Shown: positions 31,774-46,269 of the stretch, piece after piece
Layout: the number at the start of each line of letters is the position of its first letter
How positions within the stretch are numbered: position 1 is the stretch's first letter
Origin: Nemertoderma westbladi
Lineage: Eukaryota; Xenacoelomorpha; Nemertodermatida; Nemertodermatidae
Assembly (NCBI GenBank): GCA_032718475.1
Contig: JAUCBJ010006359.1
Span: 1 to 64,000 of the forward strand
Direction: 5' to 3'
Length of the DNA: 64,000 nt
Position numbers and translations under genes: made by a program
Notes under the pieces: model-generated
The model's database searches: none
Told to the model about the DNA's origin: nothing
Seen by the model: only the letters and a program-made list of their open reading frames with translations

Positions 31774-34700
31774 TGTTTGGAATGGGTGGGTGGTAGGATG
31801 AGAAAAAACGTGTAGGGAATGGGTGGGTGGAAGGATGAGAAAAAACGTGTTGGGAATGGGTGGGTGGTAGGATGAGAAAAAACGTGTTGGGAATAGGTGG
31901 GCCGAAGGATGAGAAAAACGTGTTGGGGATGGGTGGGTGGGAGGATGAGAAAAAACGTGTTGGGAATGGGTGGGCCGGAGGATGAGAAAACCGTGTTGGG
32001 AATGGGTGGGTTGGAGGATGAGAAAAAACGTGTTGGGCATGGGTGGGTGGGAGGATGAGAAAAAACGTGTTGGGAATGGGTGGGTTGGAGGATGAGAAAG
32101 ACGTGTTGGGGATGGGTGGGTGGGAGGATGAGAAAAAACGTGTTGGGAATGGGTGGGTGGGAGGATGAGAAAAAACGTGTTGGGAATGGGTGGGCCGGAG
32201 GATGAGAAAACCGTGTTGGGAATGGGTGGGTTGGAGGATGAGAAAAAACGTGTTGGGCATGGGTGGGTGGGAGGATGAGAAAAAACGTGTTTGGAATGGG
32301 TGGGTGGTAGGATGAGAAAAAACGTGTTTGGAATGGGTGGGTGGTAGGATGAGAAAAAACGTGTTGGGAATGGGTGGGTGGTAGGATGAGAAAAAACGTG
32401 TTGGGAATAGGTGAGCCGGAGGATGAGAAAAACGTGTTGGGGATGGGTGGGTGGGAGGATGCGAAAAAACGTGTTGGGAATGGGTGGGCCGGAGGATGAG
32501 AAAACCGTGTTGGGAATGGGTGGGTTGGAGGATGAGAAAAAACGTGTTGGGCATGGGTGGGTGGGAGGATGAGAAAAAACGTGTTGGGAATGGGTGGGTT
32601 GGAGGATGAGAAAAACGTGTTGGGGATGGCTGGGTTGGAGGATGAGAAAAAACGTGTTGGGAATGGGTGGGTTGGAGGATGAGAAGAACGTGTTGGGGAT
32701 GGGCGGGTTGGAGGATGAGAAAAAACGTGTTGGGAATGGGTGGGTTGGAGGATGAGAAAAAACGTGTTGGGAATAGGTGGGCCGGAGGATGAGAAAATCG
32801 TGTTGGGGATGGATGGGTTGGAGGATGAGAAAAAACATGTTGGGAATGGGTGGGTTGGAGGATGAGTAAAAACGTGTTGGGAATGGGTGGGTGGGAGGAT
32901 AAGAAAAAACGTGTTGGGCATGGGTGGGTGGGAGGATGAGAAAAAACGTGTTGGGAATGGGTGGGGAATGGAAGATGAGAAAAACGTGTTGGGGATGGGT
33001 GGGTTGGAGGATGAGAAAAAACGTGTTGGGAATGGGTGGGTGGGAGGATGAGAAAAACGTGTTGGGAATGGGTGGGTGGAAGGATGAGAAAAAACGTGTT
33101 GGGAATGGGTGGGTGGGAGGATGAGAAAAAACGTGTTGGGAATAGGTGGGCCGGAGGATGAGAAAACGTGTTGGGGATGGGTGGGTTGGAGGATGAGAAA
33201 AAAACGTGTTGGGAATGGGTGGGTGGGAGGATGAGAAAAAACGTGCTGTGAATGGGTGGGTGGGAGGATGAGAAAAAACGTGTTGTGAATGGCTGGGTTG
33301 GAGGATGAGAAAAAACGTGTTGGGAATGGGTGGGTTGGAGGATGAGAAAAACGTGTTGGGGATGGGCGGGTTGGAGGATGAGAAAAAACGTGTTGGGAAT
33401 GGGTGGGTTGGAGGATGAGAAAAAACGTGTTGGGAATAGGTGGGCCGGAGGATGAGAAAATCGTGTTGGGCATGGGTGGGTGGGAGGATGAGAAAAAACG
33501 TGTTGGGAATGGGTGGGTTGGAGGATGAGAAAAAACGTGTTGGGAATGGGTGGGTTGGAGGATGAGAAAAAACGTGTTGGGAATGGGTCGGTTGGAGGAT
33601 GAGAAAAAACGTGTTGGGGATGGGTGGGTGGAAGGTTGAGAAAAAACGTGTTGGGAATGGGTAGGTCGGTGGATGAGAAAAAACGTGCTGGGGATGGGTG
33701 GGTGGGAGGATGAGAAAAAACGTGTTGGGAATGGGTGGGCCGGAGGATGAGAAAAACGTGTTGGGGATGGGTGGGTTGGAGGATGAGAAAAAAACGTGTT
33801 GGGAATGGGTGGGTGGGAGGATGAGAAAAAAACGTGTTGGGAATGGGTGGGTGGGAGGATAAGAAAAAACGTGTTGTGAATGGGTGGGTGGGAGGATGAG
33901 AAAAAACGTGTTGGGGATGGGTGGGTGGGAGGATGAGAAAAAAACGTGTTGGGAATGGGTGGGTGGGAGGATAAGAAAAAACGTGTTGTGAATGGGTGGG
34001 TGGGAGGATGAGAAAAAACGTGTTGGGGATGGGTGGGCCGGAGGATGAGAAAAACGTGTTGGGGATGGGTGGGTGGGAGGATGAGAAAAACGTGTTGGGA
34101 ATGGGTGGGTGGAAGGATGAGAAAAAACGTGTTGGGAATGGGTGGGTGGGAGGATGAGAAAAACGTGTTTGGGATGGGCGGGTTGGAGGATGAGAAAAAA
34201 CGTGTTGGGAATGGGTGGGTTGGAGGATGAGAAAAAACGTGTTGGGAATGGGTGGGTGGGAGGATGAGAAAAAACGTGTTGGGGATGGGTGGGCCGGAGG
34301 ATGAGAAAAACGTGTTGGGGATGGGTGGGTGGGAGGATGAGAAAAACGTGTTGGGAATGGGTGGGTGGAAGGATGAGAAAAAACGTGTTGGGAATGGGTG
34401 GGTGGGAGGATGAGAAAATCGTGTTGGGGATGGATGGGTTGGAGGATGAGAAAAAACATGTTGGGAATGGGTGGGTTGGAGGATGAGAAAAAACGTGTTG
34501 GGAATGGGTGGGTGGGAGGATGAGAAAAAACGTGTTGGGCATGGGTGGGTGGGAGGATGAGAAAAAACGTGTTGGGAATGGGTGGGTTGGAGGATGAGAA
34601 AAAACGTGTTGGGAATGGGTGGGTTGGAGGATGAGAAAAAACGTGTTGGGAATGGGTCGGTTGGAGGATGAGAAAAAACGTGTTGGGGATGGGTGGGTGG

Positions 34701-37700
34701 AAGGTTGAGAAAAAACGTGTTGGGAATGGGTAGGTCGGAGGATGAGAAAAAACGTGCTGGGGATGGGTGGGTGGGAGGATGAGAAAAAACGTGTTGGGAA
34801 TGGGTGGGCCGGAGGATGAGAAAAACGTGTTGGGGATGGGTGGGTTGGAGGATGAGAAAAAAACGTGTTGGGAATGGGTGGGTGGGAGGATGAGAAAAAA
34901 ACGTGTTGGGAATGGGTGGGTGGGAGGATAAGAAAAAACGTGTTGTGAATGGGTGGGTGGGAGGATGAGAAAAAACGTGTTGGGGATGGGTGGGTGGGAG
35001 GATGAGAAAAAAACGTGTTGGGAATGGGTGGGTGGGAGGATAAGAAAAAACGTGTTGTGAATGGGTGGGTGGGAGGATGAGAAAAACGTGTTGGGGATGG
35101 GCGGGTTGGAGGATGAGAAAAAACGTGTTGGGAATGGGTGGGTTGGAGGATGAGAAAAAACGTGTTGTGAATGGGTGGGTGGGAGGATGAGAAAAAACGT
35201 GTTGGGGATGGGTGGGCCGGAGGATGAGAAAAACGTGTTGGGGATGGGTGGGTGGGAGGATGAGAAAAACGTGTTGGGAATGGGTGGGTGGAAGGATGAG
35301 AAAAAACGTGTTGGGAATGGGTGGGTGGGAGGATGAGAAAATCGTGTTGGGGATGGATGGGTTGGAGGATGAGAAAAAACATGTTGGGAATGGGAGGGTT
35401 GGAGGATGAGAAAAAACGTGTTGGGAATGGGTGGGTGGGAGGATGAGAAAAAACGTGTTGGGGATGGGTGGGCCGGAGGATGAGAAAAACGTGTTGGGGA
35501 TGGGTGGGTGGGAGGATGAGAAAAAACGTGTTGGGAATGGGTGGGTTGGAGGATGAGAAAAAACGTGTTGGGAATGGGTGGGTGGGAGGATGAGAAAAAA
35601 CGTGTTGGGGATGGGTGGGCCGGAGGATGAGAAAAACGTGTTGGGGATGGGTGGGTGGGAGGATGAGAAAAACGTGTTGGGAATGGGTGGGTGGAAGGAT
35701 GAGAAAAAACGTGTTGGGAATGGGTGGGTGGGAGGATGAGAAAATCGTGTTGGGGATGGATGGGTTGGAGGATGAGAAAAAACATGTTGGGAATGGGTGG
35801 GTTGGAGGATGAGAAAAAACGTGTTGGGAATGGGTGGGTGGGAGGATGAGAAAAAACGTGTTGGGCATGGGTGGGTGGGAGGATGAGAAAAAACGTGTTG
35901 GGAATGGGTGGGTTGGAGGATGAGAAAAAACGTGTTGGGAATGGGTGGGTTGGAGGATGAGAAAAAACGTGTTGGGAATGGGTCGGTTGGAGGATGAGAA
36001 AAAACGTGTTGGGGATGGGTGGGTGGAAGGTTGAGAAAAAACGTGTTGGGAATGGGTAGGTCGGAGGATGAGAAAAAACGTGCTGGGGATGGGTGGGTGG
36101 GAGGATGAGAAAAAACGTGTTGGGAATGGGTGGGCCGGAGGATGAGAAAAACGTGTTGGGGATGGGTGGGTTGGAGGATGAGAAAAAAACGTGTTGGGAA
36201 TGGGTGGATGGGAGGATGAGAAAAAAACGTGTTGGGAATGGGTGGGTGGGAGGATAAGAAAAAACGTGTTGTGAATGGGTGGGTGGGAGGATGAGAAAAA
36301 ACGTGTTAGGGATGGGTGGGTGGGAGGATGAGAAAAAAACGTGTTGGGAATGGGTGGGTGGGAGGATAAGAAAAAACGTGTTGTGAATGGGTGGGTGGGA
36401 GGATGAGAAAAACGTGTTGGGGATGGGCGGGTTGGAGGATGAGAAAAAACGTGTTGGGAATGGGTGGGTTGGAGGATGAGAAAAAACGTGTTGTGAATGG
36501 GTGGGTGGGAGGATGAGAAAAAACGTGTTGGGGATGGGTGGGCCGGAGGATGAGAAAAACGTGTTGGGGATGGGTGGGTGGGAGGAATGAGAAAAACGTG
36601 TTGGGAATGGGTGGGTGGAAGGATGAGAAAAAACGTGTTGGGAATGGGTGGGTGGGAGGATGAGAAAATCGTGTTGGGGATGGATGGGTTGGAGGATGAG
36701 AAAAAACATGTTGGGAATGGGAGGGTTGGAGGATGAGAAAAAACGTGTTGGGAATGGGTGGGTGGGAGGATGAGAAAAAACGTGTTGGGGATGGGTGGGC
36801 CGGAGGATGAGAAAAACGTGTTGGGGATGGGTGGGTGGGAGGATGAGAAAAACGTGTTGGGAATGGGTGGGTGGAAGGATGAGAAAAAACGTTTTGGGAA
36901 TGGGTGGGTGGGAGGATGAGAAAAAACGTGTTGGGCATGGGTGGGTGGGAGGATGAGAAAAAACGTGTTGGGAATGGGTGGGTTGGAGGATGAGAAAAAA
37001 CGTGTTGGGAATGGGTGGGTTGGAGGATGAGAAAAAACGTGTTGGGAATGGGTCGGTTGGAGGATGAGAAAAAACGTGTTGGGGATGGGTGGGTGGAAGG
37101 TTGAGAAAAAACGTGTTGGGAATGGGTAGGTCGGAGGATGAGAAAAAACGTGCTGGGGATGGGTGGGTGGGAGGATGAGAAAAAACGTGTTGGGAATGGG
37201 TGGGCCGGAGGATGAGAAAAACGTTTTGGGGATGGGTGGGTTGGAGGATGAGAAAAAAACGTGTTGGGAATGGGTGGGTGGGAGGATGAGAAAAAACGTG
37301 TTGGGAATGGGTGGGTGGGAGGATAAGAAAAAACGTGTTGTGAATGGGTGGGTGGGAGGATGAGAAAAAACGTGTTGGGGATGGGGGGTGGGAGGATGAG
37401 AAAAAAACGTGTTGGGAATGGGTGGGTGGGAGGATAAGAAAAAACGTGTTGTGAATGGGTGGGTGGGAGGATGAGAAAAAACGTGTTGGGGATGGGTGGG
37501 CCGGAGGATGAGAAAAACGTGTTGGGGATGGGTGGGTGGGAGGATGAGAAAAACGTGTTGGGAATGGGTGGGTGGAAGGATGAGAAAAAACGTGTTGGGA
37601 ATGGGTGGGTGGGAGGATGAGAAAAAACGTGTTGGGAATAGGTGGGCCGGAGGATGAGAAAACGTGTTGGGGATGGGTGGGTTGGAGGATGAGAAAAAAA

Positions 37701-40700
37701 CGTGTTGGGAATGGGTGGGTGGGAGGATGAGAAAAAACGTGCTGTGAATGGGTGGGTGGGAGGATGAGAAAAAACGTGTTGTGAATGGCTGGGTTGGAGG
37801 ATGAGAAAAAACGTGTTGGGAATGGGTGGGTTGGAGGATGAGAAAAACGTGTTGGGGATGGGCGGGTTGGCGGATGAGAAAAGACGTGTTGGGAATGGGT
37901 GGGTTGGAGGATGAGAAAAAACGTGTTGGGAATAGGTGGGCCGGAGGATGATAAAATCGTGTTGGGGATGGATGGGTTGGAGGATGAGAAAAAACATGTT
38001 GGGAATGGGTGGGTTGGAGGATGAGAAAAAACGTGTTGGGAATGGGTGGGTGGGAGGATGAGAAAAAACGTGTTGGGCATGGGTGGGTGGGAGGATGAGA
38101 AAAAACGTGTTGGGAATGGGTGGGTTGGAGGATGAGAAAAAACGTGTTGGGAATGGGTGGGTTGGAGGATGAGAAAAAACGTGTTGGGAATGGGTCGGTT
38201 GGAGGATGAGAAAAAACGTGTTGGGGATGGGTGGGTGGAAGGTTGAGAAAAAACGTGTTGGGAATGGGTAGGTCGGAGGATGAGAAAAAACGTGCTGGGG
38301 ATGGGTGGGTGGGAGGATGAGAAAAAACGTGTTGGGAATGGGTGGGCCGGAGGATGAGAAAAACGTGTTGGGGATGGGTGGGTTGGAGGATGAGAAAAAA
38401 ACGTGTTGGGAATGGGTAGGTGGGAGGATGAGAAAAAAACGTGTTGGGAATGGGTGGGTGGGAGGATAAGAAAAAACGTGTTGTGAATGGGTGGGTGGGA
38501 GGATGAGAAAAAACGTGTTGGGGATGGGTGGGTGGGAGGATGAGAAAAAAACGTGTTGGGAATGGGTGGGTGGGAGGATAAGAAAAAACGTGTTGTGAAT
38601 GGGTGGGTGGGAGGATGAGAAAAAACGTGTTGGGGATGGGTGGGCCGGAGGATGAGAAAAACGTGTTGGGGATGGGTGGGTGGGAGGATGAGAAAAAACG
38701 TGTTGGGAATGGGTGGGTGGGAGGATGAGAAAAAACGTGTTGGGAATGGGTGGGTGGAAGGATGAGAAAAAACGTGTTGGGAATAGGTGGGCCGGAGGAT
38801 GAGAAAACGTGTTGGGGATGGGTGGGTGGGAGGATGAGAAAAAACGTGTTGGGGATGGGTGGGTGGGAGGATGAGAAAAAAACGTGTTGGGAATGGGTGG
38901 GTGGGAGGATGAGAAAAAACGTGTTGTGAATGGGTGGGCCGGAGGATGAGAAAAAACGTGTTGGGAATGGGTGGGCGGGAGGATGAGAAAAAACGTGTTG
39001 GGAATGGGTGGGTGTGAGGATGAGAAAAACGTGTTGGGAATGGGTGGGTGGAAGGATGAGAAAACACGTGCTGGGAATGGGTGGGTGGGAGGATGAGAAA
39101 AAACGTGTTGTGAATGGGTGGGCCGGAGGGTGAGAAAAAACGTGTTGGGAATGGGTGGGTGGGAGGATGAGAAAAAACGTGTTGGGAATGGGTGGGTTGG
39201 AGGATGAGAAAAAACGTGTTGGGAATGGGTGGGTTGGAGGATGAGAAAAAACGTGTTGGGAATGGGTGGGTGGAAGGATGAGAAAAAATGTGTTGGGAAT
39301 GGGTGGGTGGGAGGATGAGAAAAAACGTGTTGGGAATGGGTTGGTGGAAGGATGAGAAAAAACGTGTTGGGAATGGGTGGGTGGGAGGATGAGAAAAAAC
39401 GTGTTGGGAATGGGTGGGTGGGAGGATGAGAAAAAACGTGTTGGGAATGGGTGGGTTGGAGGATGAGAAAAAACGTGTTGTGAATGGGTGGGTGGGAGGA
39501 TGAGAAAAAACGTGTTGGGGATGGGTGGGCCGGAGGATGAGAAAAACGTGTTGGGGATGGGTGGGTGGGAGGAATGAGAAAAACGTGTTGGGAATGGGTG
39601 GGTGGAAGGATGAGAAAAAACGTGTTGGGAATGGGTGGGTGGGAGGATGAGAAAATCGTGTTGGGGATGGATGGGTTGGAGGATGAGAAAAAACATGTTG
39701 GGAATGGGAGGGTTGGAGGATGAGAAAAAACGTGTTGGGAATGGGTGGGTGGGAGGATGAGAAAAAACGTGTTGGGGATGGGTGGGCCGGAGGATGAGAA
39801 AAACGTGTTGGGGATGGGTGGGTGGGAGGATGAGAAAAACGTGTTGGGAATGGGTGGGTGGAAGGATGAGAAAAAACGTTTTGGGAATGGGTGGGTGGGA
39901 GGATGAGAAAAAACGTGTTGGGCATGGGTGGGTGGGAGGATGAGAAAAAACGTGTTGGGAATGGGTGGGTTGGAGGATGAGAAAAAACGTGTTGGGAATG
40001 GGTGGGTTGGAGGATGAGAAAAAACGTGTTGGGAATGGGTCGGTTGGAGGATGAGAAAAAACGTGTTGGGGATGGGTGGGTGGAAGGTTGAGAAAAAACG
40101 TGTTGGGAATGGGTAGGTCGGAGGATGAGAAAAAACGTGCTGGGGATGGGTGGGTGGGAGGATGAGAAAAAACGTGTTGGGAATGGGTGGGCCGGAGGAT
40201 GAGAAAAACGTTTTGGGGATGGGTGGGTTGGAGGATGAGAAAAAAACGTGTTGGGAATGGGTGGGTGGGAGGATGAGAAAAAACGTGTTGGGAATGGGTG
40301 GGTGGGAGGATAAGAAAAAACGTGTTGTGAATGGGTGGGTGGGAGGATGAGAAAAAACGTGTTGGGGATGGGGGGTGGGAGGATGAGAAAAAAACGTGTT
40401 GGGAATGGGTGGGTGGGAGGATAAGAAAAAACGTGTTGTGAATGGGTGGGTGGGAGGATGAGAAAAAACGTGTTGGGGATGGGTGGGCCGGAGGATGAGA
40501 AAAACGTGTTGGGGATGGGTGGGTGGGAGGATGAGAAAAACGTGTTGGGAATGGGTGGGTGGAAGGATGAGAAAAAACGTGTTGGGAATGGGTGGGTGGG
40601 AGGATGAGAAAAAACGTGTTGGGAATAGGTGGGCCGGAGGATGAGAAAACGTGTTGGGGATGGGTGGGTTGGAGGATGAGAAAAAAACGTGTTGGGAATG

Positions 40701-43700
40701 GGTGGGTGGGAGGATGAGAAAAAACGTGCTGTGAATGGGTGGGTGGGAGGATGAGAAAAAACGTGTTGTGAATGGCTGGGTTGGAGGATGAGAAAAAACG
40801 TGTTGGGAATGGGTGGGTTGGAGGATGAGAAAAACGTGTTGGGGATGGGCGGGTTGGAGGATGAGAAAAAACGTGTTGGGAATGGGTGGGTTGGAGGATG
40901 AGAAAAAACGTGTTGGGAATAGGTGGGCCGGAGGATGATAAAATCGTGTTGGGGATGGATGGGTTGGAGGATGAGAAAAAACATGTTGGGAATGGGTGGG
41001 TTGGAGGATGAGAAAAAACGTGTTGGGAATGGGTGGGTGGGAGGATGAGAAAAAACGTGTTGGGCATGGGTGGGTGGGAGGATGAGAAAAAACGTGTTGG
41101 GAATGGGTGGGTTGGAGGATGAGAAAAAACGTGTTGGGAATGGGTGGGTTGGAGGATGAGAAAAAACGTGTTGGGAATGGGTCGGTTGGAGGATGAGAAA
41201 AAACGTGTTGGGGATGGGTGGGTGGAAGGTTGAGAAAAAACGTGTTGGGAATGGGTAGGTCGGAGGATGAGAAAAAACGTGCTGGGGATGGGTGGGTGGG
41301 AGGATGAGAAAAAACGTGTTGGGAATGGGTGGGCCGGAGGATGAGAAAAACGTGTTGGGGATGGGTGGGTTGGAGGATGAGAAAAAAACGTGTTGGGAAT
41401 GGGTAGGTGGGAGGATGAGAAAAAAACGTGTTGGGAATGGGTGGGTGGGAGGATAAGAAAAAACGTGTTGTGAATGGGTGGGTGGGAGGATGAGAAAAAA
41501 CGTGTTGGGGATGGGTGGGTGGGAGGATGAGAAAAAAACGTGTTGGGAATGGGTGGGTGGGAGGATAAGAAAAAACGTGTTGTGAATGGGTGGGTGGGAG
41601 GATGAGAAAAAACGTGTTGGGAATGGGTGGGCCGGAGGATGAGAAAAACGTGTTGGGGATGGGTGGGTGGGAGGATGAGAAAAAACGTGTTGGGAATGGG
41701 TGGGTGGGAGGATGAGAAAAAACGTGTTGGGAATGGGTGGGTGGAAGGATGAGAAAAAACGTGTTGGGAATAGGTGGGCCGGAGGATGAGAAAACGTGTT
41801 GGGGATGGGTGGGTGGGAGGATGAGAAAAAACGTGTTGGGGATGGGTGGGTGGGAGGATGAGAAAAAAACGTGTTGGGAATGGGTGGGTGGGAGGATGAG
41901 AAAAAACGTGTTGTGAATGGGTGGGCCGGAGGATGAGAAAAAACGTGTTGGGAATGGGTGGGCGGGAGGATGAGAAAAAACGTGTTGGGAATGGGTGGGT
42001 GTGAGGATGAGAAAAACGTGTTGGGAATGGGTGGGTGGAAGGATGAGAAAACACGTGCTGGGAATGGGTGGGTGGGAGGATGAGAAAAAACGTGTTGTGA
42101 ATGGGTGGGCCGGAGGGTGAGAAAAAACGTGTTGGGAATGGGTGGGTGGGAGGATGAGAAAAAACGTGTTGGGAATGGGTGGGTTGGAGGATGAGAAAAA
42201 ACGTGTTGGGAATGGGTGGGTTGGAGGATGAGAAAAAACGTGTTGGGAATGGGTGGGTGGAAGGATGAGAAAAAATGTGTTGGGAATGGGTGGGTGGGAG
42301 GATGAGAAAAAACGTGTTGGGAATGGGTTGGTGGAAGGATGAGAAAAAACGTGTTGGGAATGGGTGGGTGGGAGGATGAGAAAAAACGTGTTGGGAATGG
42401 GTGGGTGGGAGGATGAGAAAAAACGTGTTGGGAATGGGTGGGCCGGAGGATGAGAAAAACGTGTTGGGGATGGGTGGGTGGGACGATGAGAAAAACGTGT
42501 TGGGAATGGGCGGGTGGGAGGATGAGAAAAAACGTGTTGGGAATGGGTGGGCCGGAGGATGAGAAAAACGTGTTGGGGATGGGTAGGTGGGAGGATGAGA
42601 AAAACGTGTTGGGAATGGGTGGGCCGGAGGATGAGAAAAACGTGTTGGGAATGGGTGGGTGGAAGGATGAGAAAAAACGTGTTGGGAATGGGTGGGTGGG
42701 AGGATGAGAAAAAACGTGTTGGGAATAGGTGGGCCGGAGGATGAGAAAACGTGTTGGGGATGGGTGGGTTGGAGGATGAGAAAAAAACGTGTTGGGAATG
42801 GGTGGGTGGGAGGATGAGAAAAAACGTGCTGTGAATGGGTGGGTGGGAGGATGAGAAAAAACGTGTTGTGAATGGCTGGGTTGGAGGATGAGAAAAAACG
42901 TGTTGGGAATGGGTGGGTTGGAGGATGAGAAAAACGTGTTGGGGATGGGCGGGTTGGAGGATGAGAAAAAACGTGTTGGGAATGGGTGGGTTGGAGGATG
43001 AGAAAAAACGTGTTGGGAATAGGTGGGCCGGAGGATGATAAAATCGTGTTGGGGATGGATGGGTTGGAGGATGAGAAAAAACATGTTGGGAATGGGTGGG
43101 TTGGAGGATGAGAAAAAACGTGTTGGGAATGGGTGGGTGGGAGGATGAGAAAAAACGTGTTGGGCATGGGTGGGTGGGAGGATGAGAAAAAACGTGTTGG
43201 GAATGGGTGGGTTGGAGGATGAGAAAAAACGTGTTGGGAATGGGTGGGTTGGAGGATGAGAAAAAACGTGTTGGGAATGGGTCGGTTGGAGGATGAGAAA
43301 AAACGTGTTGGGGATGGGTGGGTGGAAGGTTGAGAAAAAACGTGTTGGGAATGGGTAGGTCGGAGGATGAGAAAAAACGTGCTGGGGATGGGTGGGTGGG
43401 ACGATGAGAAAAAACGTGTTGGGAATGGGTGGGCCGGAGGATGAGAAAAACGTGTTGGGGATGGGTGGGTTGGAGGATGAGAAAAAAACGTGTTGGGAAT
43501 GGGTAGGTGGGAGGATGAGAAAAAAACGTGTTGGGAATGGGTGGGTGGGAGGATAAGAAAAAACGTGTTGTGAATGGGTGGGTGGGAGGATGAGAAAAAA
43601 CGTGTTGGGGATGGGTGGGTGGGAGGATGAGAAAAAAACGTGTTGGGAATGGGTGGGTGGGAGGATAAGAAAAAACGTGTTGTGAATGGGTGGGTGGGAG

Positions 43701-46211
43701 GATGAGAAAAAACGTGTTGGGGATGGGTGGGCCGGAGGATGAGAAAAACGTGTTGGGGATGGGTGGGTGGGAGGATGAGAAAAAACGTGTTGGGAATGGG
43801 TGGGTGGGAGGATGAGAAAAAACGTGTTGGGAATGGGTGGGTGGAAGGATGAGAAAAAACGTGTTGGGAATAGGTGGGCCGGAGGATGAGAAAACGTGTT
43901 GGGGATGGGTGGGTGGGAGGAAGAGAAAAAACGTGTTGGGGATGGGTGGGTGGGAGGATGAGAAAAAAACGTGTTGGGAATGGGTGGGTGGGAGGATAAG
44001 AAAAAACGTGTTGTGAATGGGTGGGTGGGAGGATGAGAAAACGTGTTGGGGATGGGTGGGTGGGAGGATGAGAAAAAACGTGTTGGGGATGGGTGGGTGG
44101 GAGGATGAGAAAAAAACGTGTTGGGAATGGGTGGGTGGGAGGATAAGAAAAAACGTGTTGTGAATGGGTGGGTGGGAGGATGAGAAAAAACGTGTTGGGG
44201 ATGGGTGGGCCGGAGGATGAGAAAAACGTGTTGGGGATGGGTGGGTGGGAGGATGAGAAAAACGTGTTGGGAATGGGTGGGTGGAAGGATGAGAAAAAAC
44301 GTGTTGGGAATGGGTGGGTGGGAGGATGAGAAAAAACGTGTTGGGAATAGGTGGGCCGGAGGATGAGAAAACGTGTTGGGGATGGGTGGGTTGGAGGATG
44401 AGAAAAAACGTGTTGGGAATGGGTGGGTGGGAGGATGAGAAAAAACGTGTTGTGAATGGGTAGGTGGGAGGATGAGAAAAAACGTGTTGTGAATGGGTGG
44501 GCCGGAGGATGAGAAAACGTGTTGGGGATGGGTGGGTTGGAGGATGAGAAAATCGTGTTGGGAATGGGTGGGTGGAAGGATGAGAAAACACGTGCTGGGA
44601 ATGGGTGGGTGGGAGGATGAGAAAAAACGTGTTGTGAATGGGTGGGCCGGAGGATGAGAAAACGTGTTGGGGATGGGTGGGTTGGAGGATGAGAAAAAAC
44701 GTGTTGGGAATGGGTGGGTGGGAGGATGAGAAAAAACGTGTTGTGAATGGGTGGGCCGGAGGATGAGAAAAAACGTGTTGGGAATGGGTGGGCGGGAGGA
44801 TGAGAAAAAACGTGTTGGGAATGGGTGGGTGTGAGGATGAGAAAAACGTGTTGGGAATGGGTGGGTGGAAGGATGAGAAAACACGTGCTGGGAATGGGTG
44901 GGTGGGAGGATGAGAAAAAACGTGTTGTGAATGGGTGGGCCGGAGGGTGAGAAAAAACGTGTTGGGAATGGGTGGGTGGGAGGATGAGAAAAAACGTGTT
45001 GGGAATGGGTGGGTTGGAGGATGAGAAAAAACGTGTTGGGAATGGGTGGGTTGGAGGATGAGAAAAAACGTGTTGGGAATGGGTGGGTGGAAGGATGAGA
45101 AAAAATGTGTTGGGAATGGGTGGGTGGGAGGATGAGAAAAAACGTGTTGGGAATGGGTTGGTGGAAGGATGAGAAAAAACGTGTTGGGAATGGGTGGGTG
45201 GGAGGATGAGAAAAAACGTGTTGGGAATGGGTGGGTGGGAGGATGAGAAAAAACGTGTTGGGAATGGGTGGGCCGGAGGATGAGAAAAACGTGTTGGGGA
45301 TGGGTGGGTGGGACGATGAGAAAAACGTGTTGGGAATGGGCGGGTGGGAGGATGAGAAAAAACGTGTTGGGAATGGGTGGGCCGGAGGATGAGAAAAACG
45401 TGTTGGGGATGGGTAGGTGGGAGGATGAGAAAAACGTGTTGGGAATGGGTGGGCCGGAGGATGAGAAAAACGTGTTGGGAATGGGTGGGTGGAAGGATGA
45501 GAAAACACGTGCTGGGAATGGGTGGGTGGGAGGATGAGAAAAAACGTGTTGTGAATGGGTGGGCCGGAGGATGAGAAAACGTGTTGGGGATGGGTGGGTT
45601 GGAGGATGAGAAAAAAACGTGTTGTGAATGGGTGGGTGGGAGGATGAGAAAAAACGTGTTGTGAATGGGTGGGTGGGAGGATGAGAAAAAACGTGTTGTG
45701 AATGGGTGGGGCGGAGGATGAGAAAAAACGTGTTGGGAATGGGTGGGCGGGAGGATGAGAAAAAACGTGTTGGGAATGGGTGGGTGTGAGGATGAGAAAA
45801 ACGTGTTGGGAATGGGTGGGTGGAAGGATGAGAAAAAACGTGTTGGGAATGGGTGGGTGGAAGGATGAGAAAAAATGTGTTGGGAATGGGTGGGTGGGAG
45901 GATGAGAAAAAACGTGTTGGGAATGGGTTGGTGGAAGGATGAGAAAAAAGGTGTTGGGAATGGGTGGGTGGGAGGATGAGAAAAAACGTGTTGGGAATGG
46001 GTGGGTGGGAGGATGAGAAAAAAACGTGTTGGGAACGGGTGGCTAGGAGGATGAAAAAAAAAACGTGTTGGAAATAGGTGGGCCGGAGGATGAGAAAAAC
46101 GTGTTGGGGATGGGTGGGTGGGAGGATGAGAAAAAACGTGTTGGGAATGGGTGGGTGGGAGGATGAGAAAAAACGTGTTGGGAATGGGTGGGTGGGAGGA
46201 TGAGAAAAAAC
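31774..46211. repeat. 14.4-kb G-rich minisatellite, ~37-bp unit, about 390 copies
   Basis: The unit reads GGATGAGAAAAAACGTGTTG then GGAATGGGTGGGTGGGA on the plus strand. Lengths of 36-38 bp come from 5-7 A. Variants (GGGTTGGAGG, GGGCCGGAGG, GGGTGGAAGG, TTGTGAATGG, GGGGATGG) are mixed in ordered blocks. Rare variants recur 2987 bp apart (e.g. ACGTTTTGGGG at 37222 and 40209), showing large block duplications; 42438-42707 and 45268-45537 show another, 2830 bp apart. The minus strand is stop-free in long frames, the longest 31643-45508. Each unit holds a G-quadruplex-type motif. Confidence 0.97.
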
Positions 46212-46269
46212 TTCGAAAAATTTCAGTTCTGCAATGTTGTGTATTTATTAAATATAATAAAAGCCACTA

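Noticed and set aside
31643-45508. A 4621-codon minus-strand ORF rich in His, Pro, Thr, Phe and Ser
   Set aside because: The ~37-bp unit cycles through all three frames without a stop, the same repeat is open in several frames at once, and the stretch lies inside a WDR59 intron.
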